Shown here: positions 42,106 to 47,224 of the stretch, piece by piece
Numbering within the stretch: the first letter of the stretch is position 1
Layout: every line of letters begins with the position of its first letter
NCBI RefSeq assembly: GCF_004366595.1
Contig: NZ_SORE01000039.1
Location: 1-47,224, forward strand
Length of the DNA: 47,224 nt
DNA from: Paraburkholderia rhizosphaerae
GTDB taxonomy: Bacteria; Pseudomonadota; Gammaproteobacteria; Burkholderiales; Burkholderiaceae
Reading direction: 5' to 3'
Made by a program: the position numbers and the translations under genes
Notes under the pieces: model-generated
Database searches by the model: none
The model's input: the letters and a program-made list of their open reading frames with translations, nothing else
Told to the model about the DNA's origin: nothing

Positions 42106-42375
42106 TTACTTACGCAGACCCAGCTTCTCGATCAGCGAACGATAACGGTCGGCGTCCTTGCCCTTCAGGTAGTCGAGCAGCTTGCGACGGCGGCTCACCA
42201 TGCGCAGCAAACCGCGGCGGCTGTGATGGTCTTTCGTGTGGGCCTTGAAGTGTGCGGTCAGCTCGTTGATGCGCGACGTGAGCAATGCGACCTGCACTTC
42301 GGGGGAGCCGGTGTCGTTAGCGCCACGAGCGAATTGCGCGACGACGTCGGATTTCTTGATTTCAGCAACAGTCAT
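42106..42375 (-). CDS. rpsO: 30S ribosomal protein S15
   Basis: An 89-residue protein that binds 16S rRNA helices 20-22 early in 30S assembly. The family signature is visible: GSPEVQVALLTSRINELTAHFKAHTKDHHSRRGLLRMVSRRRKLLDYLK. AAGGAAA precedes the ATG. Hairpins in the leader (42403-42444) may mediate S15 autoregulation. Gene order rpsO-pnp is conserved widely. Confidence 0.98.
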   Translation of the reverse strand: MTVAEIKKSDVVAQFARGANDTGSPEVQVALLTSRINELTAHFKAHTKDHHSRRGLLRMVSRRRKLLDYLKGKDADRYRSLIEKLGLRK

Positions 42376-42402
42376 TTAATTTCCTTTGATTCAACAGGCG
42401 GT

Positions 42403-42444
42403 CACGGAAGAAGGGCCGTGCCGTGGGTTACAGCGAAACCGCTG
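42403..42444 (-). promoter_or_regulatory. Two hairpins in the rpsO leader (candidate S15 autoregulatory site)
   Basis: CACGG/CCGTG (42403-42407, 42416-42420) and CAGCG/CGCTG (42431-42435, 42440-42444) can form two adjacent stems in the ~80-base leader. S15 represses its own mRNA through a leader structure in several bacteria; the match here is by position and pairing only. Confidence 0.4.
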
Positions 42445-42462
42445 GATTGCAACGAAGCGCGT

Positions 42463-42468
42463 ATTGTA
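42463..42468 (-). promoter_or_regulatory. Predicted -10 element of the rpsO promoter
   Basis: The minus strand reads TGC-TACAAT, five of six consensus bases. The -35 at 17-base spacing (TTCTCC) is weak. The predicted start near 42456 gives an 80-base leader. Confidence 0.45.
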
Positions 42469-42650
42469 GCACAGCCGGAAAGCCCGGAGAATCCCGGCCG
42501 GTCGGACAGGACAGCACAAAGCGTCGCCCGTTGTGGAACCCCGCACGCAATTGAATCGCTACGCGGTTTGAAAATCTTTCGCCGCACGGCATGTCAAAAT
42601 AACGCATCTCCACGATAGAAATAACCGTGAAAACGCCTTTGGAGAAGTTC

Positions 42651-43196
42651 ATGTTCAATCGCCTTTCAACCGCGTGCGCTGCCGTTACGCGGCGCGCGCG
42701 CATGCGCCGCGCGCTCGTGGCCTGCGCCGGCGCGCTAGCGCTCGCCGGCTGCGCACAGCCGTGGCAGGGCTATCAGGCGGGCGCCGACCAGTCGACGGTG
42801 ATCGCCCGCCTCGGGCCGCCGCGCGAAGTCTACGATCTGCCGAACGGCGGCAAGCGGCTGATGTGGCCGACGCAGCCGATGGGCGAATACACGACCGCCG
42901 CCGATATCGACGCGCAGGGAAGGATTGTCAGCGTGCGCCAGGTGCTGCAGCCCAGCGAGTTCTACCACGCGGAAATCGGCAAATGGACGCGTAGCGACGT
43001 GCTCGTCAACTTCGGCCGCCCGGAGGAAACGTCCTATTTCCCGCTGATGAAGCGCGAGGTCTGGACCTATCGGTATTACGAAGACAACGTCTGGTACATG
43101 CTGTATAGCTTCTACTTCGACGAGCAGGGCATCCTGCGGCTCACCCAGAAGACGCCGGACCCGCTACACGACCCGGATCGCCGCAGCTTCTTCTAA
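42651..43196 (+). CDS. Outer-membrane lipoprotein, BamE/SmpA-like
   Basis: A 181-residue lipoprotein. The basic N-terminus and hydrophobic segment (~20-33) end in a lipobox LAGC with C34 as the acylation site; +2 is Ala, which favours the outer membrane. The mature part contains GADQSTVIARLGPPREVYDLPNGGKRLMW and a second similar unit IGKWTRSDVLVNFGRPEETSYFPLMKREVWTYRY, each resembling a BamE (SmpA/OmlA) module, so possibly two tandem copies. GGAGAAG (42641-42647) fixes the start at 42651; a GTG at 42627 is less likely. It ends at a strong bidirectional terminator. Confidence 0.8.
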   Translation: MFNRLSTACAAVTRRARMRRALVACAGALALAGCAQPWQGYQAGADQSTVIARLGPPREVYDLPNGGKRLMWPTQPMGEYTTAADIDAQGRIVSVRQVLQPSEFYHAEIGKWTRSDVLVNFGRPEETSYFPLMKREVWTYRYYEDNVWYMLYSFYFDEQGILRLTQKTPDPLHDPDRRSFF

Positions 43197-43212
43197 GCCG
43201 GTCGCCATTATC

Positions 43213-43253
43213 AAAAAACCCCGTGCGGCCCACCGGCCGCACGGGGCTTTGTT
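43213..43253. terminator. Bidirectional intrinsic terminator
   Basis: A perfect 12-bp stem CCCCGTGCGGCC/GGCCGCACGGGG (43219-43230 with 43235-43246) with a four-base loop. Six As on the left give a U-tract for the leftward leuA transcript, and CTTTGTTTCTT on the right serves the lipoprotein gene. Confidence 0.93.
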
Positions 43254-43278
43254 TCTTGTTGTACCAGTGTGCTCGCGC

Positions 43279-44823
43279 TTACGAGCGCTGCGGATTCAGC
43301 TTGTCCACTCCGGTATACAAGCGGTTCAGCGCAGCAATATACGCTTTCGCCGACGCCGCGACGATATCCGGATCGGTGCCGACACCGTTCACCACACGGC
43401 CTGCCTTCGACAAGCGCACCGTCACCTCGCCTTGCGCTTGCGTGCCGGTCGTAATCGCGTTCACCGAATACAGCAAAAACTCCGCGCCGCTGCCGACTTC
43501 GCTTTCGATCGCATTGAGTGTCGCGTCGACCGGCCCGTTGCCGCGCGCTTCAGCGGTAACTTCCTTGCCCTCGACCGAAAACACGATCCGCGCTTCCGGT
43601 TGCTCGCCCGTTTCCGAGTGCTGGGCGAGCGACACGAACTTGTAATGCTCCTTATCCTGCGCTTCAGCCGATTCCTCGGTGACGATCGCGATGATGTCCT
43701 CGTCGAAGATCTCGGCCTTGCGGTCCGCGAGTTCCTTGAACCGCATAAACGCGGCATTCAATTCGGCTTCGCTGTCGAGTGCGATGCCCAGTTCCTGCAG
43801 ACGCTGCTTGAATGCGTTGCGACCCGACAGCTTGCCGAGCACGATCTTGTTCGCGGTCCAGCCCACGTCTTCCGCGCGCATGATTTCATAAGTATCGCGC
43901 GCCTTCAGCACGCCGTCCTGGTGAATGCCGGACGCGTGCGCAAACGCATTCGCGCCAACCACCGCCTTGTTCGGCTGCACGACAAAACCCGTGATTTGCG
44001 ACACGAGCTTCGAGGTCGGCACGATCTGCGTCGTATCGAGGCCGACGTCAAGGCCAAAGTAGTCTCTGCGCGTCTTCACCGCCATCACGATTTCTTCGAG
44101 CGACGTGTTGCCCGCGCGCTCGCCGAGCCCGTTGATCGTGCATTCGACCTGACGCGCGCCGCCGATCTGTACGCCGGCCAACGAGTTGGCCACCGCCATC
44201 CCGAGGTCGTTGTGACAGTGCACGGAGAACACCGCCTTGTCCGAGTTCGGAATGCGCTCGCGCAGGGTTTTCACGAGGTTGCCGTAGAGTTCCGGCACGC
44301 CGTAGCCGACCGTGTCCGCGATATTAATCGTGGTCGCGCCTTCGGCGATCACCGCTTCGAGCACGCGACACAGAAAATCCATGTCCGAACGGCTGCCGTC
44401 TTCTGGCGAGAATTCGACATCGTTCGTGAACTTGCGCGCAAAACGCACCGCGAGCTTCGCCTGCTCGAACACCTGGTCCGGCGTCATGCGCAGCTTCTTC
44501 TCCATATGCAACGGAGACGTCGCGATAAAGGTGTGAATCCGGAAATGATCGGCGGGCTTCAGCGCATCGGCGGCGCGCTGGATGTCTTTATCGTTCGCGC
44601 GCGCGAGCGAGCAGACGGTGCTGTCCTTGATTGTCGACGCGATCGTTTGGATCGCATCGAAATCGCCGTTCGAGCTGGCGGCGAAGCCGGCTTCGATCAC
44701 GTCCACCTTCATCCGCTCGAGCTGCTTCGCGATACGGATTTTCTCTTCTTTCGTCATCGACGCACCGGGCGATTGCTCGCCGTCGCGCAACGTCGTGTCG
44801 AAAATGATCAGCTTGTCTGCCAT
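43279..44823 (-). CDS. leuA: 2-isopropylmalate synthase
   Basis: A 514-residue enzyme that condenses acetyl-CoA with 2-oxoisovalerate in the first committed step of leucine synthesis. DTTLRDGEQSPGASM (~9-23) and SVHCHNDLGMAVANS (~200-215) carry the metal and substrate residues of the HMGL-like barrel; GERAGNTSLEE follows. The C-terminal ~130 residues form the LeuA regulatory domain for leucine feedback. AGGAG (44831-44835) is seven bases before the ATG. A leucine-rich leader ORF lies upstream (44932-45015). It is the last gene of the leftward ilvC-psd-pssA-leuA cluster. Confidence 0.97.
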   Translation of the reverse strand: MADKLIIFDTTLRDGEQSPGASMTKEEKIRIAKQLERMKVDVIEAGFAASSNGDFDAIQTIASTIKDSTVCSLARANDKDIQRAADALKPADHFRIHTFIATSPLHMEKKLRMTPDQVFEQAKLAVRFARKFTNDVEFSPEDGSRSDMDFLCRVLEAVIAEGATTINIADTVGYGVPELYGNLVKTLRERIPNSDKAVFSVHCHNDLGMAVANSLAGVQIGGARQVECTINGLGERAGNTSLEEIVMAVKTRRDYFGLDVGLDTTQIVPTSKLVSQITGFVVQPNKAVVGANAFAHASGIHQDGVLKARDTYEIMRAEDVGWTANKIVLGKLSGRNAFKQRLQELGIALDSEAELNAAFMRFKELADRKAEIFDEDIIAIVTEESAEAQDKEHYKFVSLAQHSETGEQPEARIVFSVEGKEVTAEARGNGPVDATLNAIESEVGSGAEFLLYSVNAITTGTQAQGEVTVRLSKAGRVVNGVGTDPDIVAASAKAYIAALNRLYTGVDKLNPQRS

Positions 44824-44931
44824 CTCAGGTCTCCTGGGGATTCGGTCAATTCAAATCGAGAAGGAATACGGGTGTTTGCGCCACCGGCTGGCGACGCTAA
44901 CAACGACGAGGCAGACGGAGGGCGAAAACGA

Positions 44932-45015
44932 TCAGCGCGACAGGCGCGCCGAAGCTAGCGAGCGTAGTAGCGCGCCGGCTTGCAGAGTCAGGAAGGGGAA
45001 CTTGGAAAGTGCCAT
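44932..45015 (-). CDS. leuL: Putative leuA leader peptide (27 residues, leucine control codons)
   Basis: A short ORF starting MALSKFPFLTLQAGALLRSL with seven leucines in 27 residues. Codons 16, 17 and 20 are CTA, the rarest leucine codon in such high-GC genomes; the rest are CTT and CTG. The first two CTA codons begin at the 3' arm boundary of a possible 7-bp stem (44970-44976 with 44943-44949). The ATG lies at the predicted transcription start of the promoter 45023-45051, so the peptide would be translated from a leaderless mRNA, as reported for trpL of Sinorhizobium. The stop is 108 bases before leuA. No strong terminator with a U-tract was found between them. Only sequence supports translation. 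Confidence 0.6.
   Translation of the reverse strand: MALSKFPFLTLQAGALLRSLASARLSR
44935..44976 (-). promoter_or_regulatory. Mutually exclusive hairpins in the leu leader
   Basis: GGCGCGC (44970-44976) can pair with GCGCGCC (44943-44949), with the tandem CTA codons in and beside the loop. Alternatively GCGCG (44945-44949) pairs with CGCGC (44935-44939), followed a few bases on by TTTT (44925-44928). The two structures compete, as in attenuators, but the U-tract is short. A further weak 5-bp stem sits at 44879-44893. Confidence 0.4.
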
Positions 45016-45022
45016 GCCAGCG

Positions 45023-45051
45023 ACTATAGCGATATTCAACGTTTCGCGCAA
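45023..45051 (-). promoter_or_regulatory. Predicted sigma70 promoter of the leu leader/leuA
   Basis: TTGCGC (45046-45051) and TATAGT (45023-45028) are separated by 17 bases on the minus strand. The expected start, seven bases past the -10, is 45016 or 45015, at or one base before the leader ATG. Confidence 0.6.
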
Positions 45052-45290
45052 TTCACGATAACCGATACCTAAAGGGTTTCAACGCGCCCGGATGCGCGTC
45101 AACGCGTGAGAAGCCGCTTCAGGACGGGCTTTGTCCGCCAGGCGCGATAGTCTGAAACGAAAGCGGCGATTAAAAACGAAATGCGACGGTCAGCGGCAAG
45201 CGATCGGAACTGGCAGACGGCCGTTCCGGTTGAACGGCGTGTCACACATCGCGTTCGATGTAACGGCGCCCGATGCAGCGGCTAACCTTG

Positions 45291-45307
45291 AAAACCGCTT
45301 TTCGCGG
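45291..45307 (-). terminator. Weak terminator-like hairpin after pssA
   Basis: A 4-bp stem CCGC/GCGG with loop TTTTC (plus strand) is followed leftward on the minus strand by TTTT, 11 bases past the pssA stop. The stem is short, so termination may be partial. The stretch 45052-45290 shows no gene or clear element. Confidence 0.3.
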
Positions 45308-45317
45308 CAACGCCCGG

Positions 45318-46202
45318 TCACGGCTGCCGCTGCGACGAGCGCGCCGGATTGCTCCGGCCGCGCAGCGCCTGATACCCCCAGAACACATAACCGGACAGCC
45401 CGTACAGCACGAACAGACCGAACAGCATCAGCGGCGGATCGGACGACACCAGCACGAACAGCATCACGACCAGCAACGTCGCCGCGAACGGCACACGGTG
45501 CCGGATATCGAGCGCCTTGCCGCTATAGAACGGCGCGTTCGACACCATCGTCACGCCCGCGTAGATCGTCAGCGCGAATGCGACCCACGGCAGCCAGCCG
45601 AGCTTCAGCGGCACGCGGTTGTCGGTGGCAAGCCACACGAAACCTGCAATCAGCGCCGCGGCGGCCGGGCTCGGCATACCCTGGAAAAAGCGCTTGTCGA
45701 CCACGCCGATATTCGTGTTGAAGCGAGCCAGACGCAGCGCCGCCCCCGAGCAGTAGACAAACGCCGCGAGCCAGCCCCAGCGGCCGAGGTCCTTCAGCAC
45801 CCATTCGTACATCACGAGCGCCGGCGCGACGCCGAACGACACCATATCCGACAGGCTGTCGAACTGCTCGCCGAATGCGCTTTGCGTATGCGTGATGCGC
45901 GCGACGCGCCCATCCATACCGTCGAGCACCATCGCAACGAAAATCGCAATGGCCGCGACTTCGAAGCGCACGTTCATCGCCTGGACGACCGCGAAAAAGC
46001 CGCAAAAGAGCGCCGCGGTAGTGAACGCGTTCGGCAGTAAATAGATGCCGCGCTTGCGCAGAAATTGCTGACGCGCGGCGCGCCGGCTGTCGATCACGGC
46101 CGGCAGCACCGGGTCGGCCGCCGGCTTGTTGCGGCGAAACGGTCTGATTGGCCGCACTTGCGGTGCGGCGCTGCTGCGGGGTCGACGCGGTTTAAGGGCC
46201 AT
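45318..46202 (-). CDS. pssA: CDP-diacylglycerol-serine O-phosphatidyltransferase
   Basis: A 294-residue integral membrane enzyme that makes phosphatidylserine from CDP-diacylglycerol and serine. The CDP-alcohol phosphotransferase motif D-G-x2-A-R-x8-G-x3-D-x3-D is complete (D97 to D119). About eight hydrophobic helices follow residue ~55. The first ~50 residues are an Arg/Pro-rich cytosolic extension. It lies 20 bases after psd, so product and next enzyme of phosphatidylethanolamine synthesis are co-expressed. Confidence 0.95.
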   Translation of the reverse strand: MALKPRRPRSSAAPQVRPIRPFRRNKPAADPVLPAVIDSRRAARQQFLRKRGIYLLPNAFTTAALFCGFFAVVQAMNVRFEVAAIAIFVAMVLDGMDGRVARITHTQSAFGEQFDSLSDMVSFGVAPALVMYEWVLKDLGRWGWLAAFVYCSGAALRLARFNTNIGVVDKRFFQGMPSPAAAALIAGFVWLATDNRVPLKLGWLPWVAFALTIYAGVTMVSNAPFYSGKALDIRHRVPFAATLLVVMLFVLVSSDPPLMLFGLFVLYGLSGYVFWGYQALRGRSNPARSSQRQP

Positions 46203-46222
46203 CGCAGTCTCCGTGCGCCGCT

Positions 46223-46861
46223 TTATAGTTCGGCCAGAATGGTCGACGAGGCGGCCACCTTCTCCCCGATCGACACACGCGGGCGGCTACCCATCGGCAG
46301 ATATACATCGACGCGCGAACCGAACCGGATGAAACCATAGCGCTGGCCGCGCGTCAGCGGCTCGCCGGCACGCACATAGCAAAGAATGCGCCGCGCGATC
46401 AGGCCGGCAATCTGCACCGACGTGACGGTCGCGCCGCTCGCCGTTTCGATCACGATTGCATTGCGCTCGTTTTCGAGCGACGCCTTGTCGACCGCGGCGT
46501 TCAGATACGAACCCGGAAAGTATTCGACCTTAGAGATTGCGCCGTCGACTGGCGAGCGTTGCGAGTGCACATTGAACACGTTCATGAACACGCTGATTTT
46601 CAGCGCCTCGCGTTTCGCGTACGGGTCATGCGCGGTTTCGACGGCGACGATGCGTCCGTCGGCGGGACACAGCACCGCGTTGGCCTGCGTCGGAATGGGT
46701 CTTGCCGGATCGCGGAAGAATTGAACGATGAAAATGACGAGCAGCCAGAACAGCCACGCAATGCCAAACCCCAGAATGGCATGGACCAACAGCGCCACGA
46801 CAACGGCAATTCCGATAAATGGCCAGCCTTCGCGCGCGATGATCGGATGAGGGTAATTCAT
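46223..46861 (-). CDS. psd: Phosphatidylserine decarboxylase proenzyme (short type)
   Basis: A 212-residue proenzyme that converts phosphatidylserine to phosphatidylethanolamine. Self-cleavage is expected between G181 and S182 in RFGSRVD, the serine becoming the pyruvoyl group. CPADG (D68) and H99 in FNVHSQRSPVDG are the catalytic partners. Two N-terminal hydrophobic segments (~14-48) anchor it. This is the archaeal-type/short PSD family, shorter than E. coli Psd (322). Confidence 0.95.
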   Translation of the reverse strand: MNYPHPIIAREGWPFIGIAVVVALLVHAILGFGIAWLFWLLVIFIVQFFRDPARPIPTQANAVLCPADGRIVAVETAHDPYAKREALKISVFMNVFNVHSQRSPVDGAISKVEYFPGSYLNAAVDKASLENERNAIVIETASGATVTSVQIAGLIARRILCYVRAGEPLTRGQRYGFIRFGSRVDVYLPMGSRPRVSIGEKVAASSTILAEL

Positions 46862-46901
46862 GGATGGATGGCTTCTGTGTTTTTGTAAAACCGTAGGATA
46901 G

Positions 46902-46937
46902 CAAAAGCCGTCCAGGGTTCAGCACGCCTGGACGGCT
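46902..46937 (-). terminator. Intrinsic terminator after ilvC
   Basis: An 11-bp stem AGCCGTCCAGG/CCTGGACGGCT (46906-46916 with 46927-46937) with a 10-base loop is followed on the minus strand by TTTTGC. It lies about 105 bases past the ilvC stop and upstream of psd, implying separate transcription of psd-pssA. Confidence 0.85.
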
Positions 46938-46959
46938 TTCGTCAGCTTCGGTCGAGCCG

Positions 46960-47007
46960 CCCGGCGCAGCAACGCGCCGGGCCGTCGGCATGCGGGCCGA
47001 AGCCCGC
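46960..47007 (-). repeat. Two stable hairpins in the ilvC 3' untranslated region
   Basis: CCCGGCGC/GCGCCGGG (46960-46967, 46974-46981) and GCGGGC/GCCCGC (46992-46997, 47002-47007), the second with a UUCG tetraloop in the minus-strand RNA, precede the terminator. They could protect the ilvC mRNA from 3' exonucleases. Confidence 0.55.
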
Positions 47008-47040
47008 CGCTGGGAAGAACCTCGAGAACTGCGGCAGACT

Positions 47041-47224
47041 TTAGTTCTTCGACTGGTCGACCAGCTTGTTCTTCGCGATCCACGGCATCATCGCGCGCAG
47101 CTTCCCACCGACCTGTTCGATCTGGTGCTCGGCCGTCAGGCGACGGCGCGACTGCAGCGTCGGCGCACCCGCGCGGTTTTCGATGATGAAGCTCTTCGCG
47201 TACTCGCCGGTCTGGATGTCCTTC
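47041..47224 (-). CDS. ilvC: Ketol-acid reductoisomerase, C-terminal end (partial)
   Basis: The last ~60 codons of IlvC, cut by the right edge of the window. The minus-strand translation ends ...MMPWIAKNKLVDQSKN and stop, preceded by a segment (GEYAKSFIIENRAGAPTLQSRRRLTAEHQI-like) of the class I KARI C-terminal knotted domain. IlvC converts acetolactate to 2,3-dihydroxyisovalerate in Val/Leu/Ile synthesis. Location next to psd-pssA-leuA supports the call. Confidence 0.92.
   Translation of the reverse strand, partial: KDIQTGEYAKSFIIENRAGAPTLQSRRRLTAEHQIEQVGGKLRAMMPWIAKNKLVDQSKN

Noticed and set aside
41756..42145. A 129-codon plus-strand ORF in the rpsO-pnp spacer
   Set aside because: It runs through the rpsO terminator and into antisense rpsO, and has no ribosome-binding site. 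Its Leu/Cys-rich start comes from the repeat region.
1..47224. Mobile elements, CRISPR arrays, prophage or secretion-system genes
   Set aside because: No transposase, integrase, regular spaced repeats or phage genes were found; gene content and codon use look uniform.

Overview
The window is a chromosomal segment of a high-GC betaproteobacterium of the Burkholderia/Paraburkholderia type. This rests on the gene orders tpiA-secG-tRNA-Leu(GAG)-nuoA-N-DUF2818-nudix, rpsO-pnp-quinone oxidoreductase and ilvC-psd-pssA-leuA, and on families largely confined to that group (DUF2863, DUF2818). No insertion sequence, prophage, CRISPR array or integrase was seen. The content is core housekeeping plus a lipid/acyl-CoA catabolic block.

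Layout. 1-306: leader and strong promoter of an rRNA operon whose structural genes lie beyond the left edge, transcribed leftward. 307-8508: loosely linked genes: AI-2E-family exporter, DUF2863 protein, atypical LuxR-type regulator with a CbiM-like membrane protein, secreted protein with a histone-H1-like tail, M14 carboxypeptidase, yaaA, and a solitary PIN-domain protein. 8577-10512: PLP aminotransferase facing a glutathione S-transferase. 10626-16254: rightward acyl-CoA operon (3-hydroxyacyl-CoA dehydrogenase, PaaG-like hydratase/isomerase, histidine phosphatase, APH-type kinase, acyl-CoA dehydrogenase). 16251-20079: leftward operon (DUF1178, two acyl-CoA dehydrogenases, two MaoC hydratases). 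The two operons collide, sharing four bases at their stop codons. 20340-36353: complete 14-gene NADH dehydrogenase I operon with DUF2818 and a Nudix hydrolase at its 3' end. 36531-38076: tRNA-Leu(GAG), secG, tpiA. 38273-42375: quinone oxidoreductase, pnp, rpsO. 42651-43196: lipoprotein. 43279-47224: leuA, pssA, psd and the 3' end of ilvC.

How it works together. The two convergent operons supply dehydrogenation, hydration and 3-OH oxidation of acyl-CoAs. The adjacent APH-type kinase and ACAD10/11-like dehydrogenase look like the split bacterial form of the 4-hydroxyacyl-CoA pathway. Reducing equivalents would enter Complex I, encoded next door.

The most interesting non-coding signals are: a putative 27-codon leader peptide upstream of leuA with seven leucine codons, three of them rare CTA, whose AUG sits at the predicted transcription start (44932-45015); a near-perfect 22-bp palindrome overlapping the promoter of the DUF1178/acyl-CoA dehydrogenase operon (20122-20143); and the structured pnp leader (41645-41687, with three tandem 13-mers at 41831-41869).
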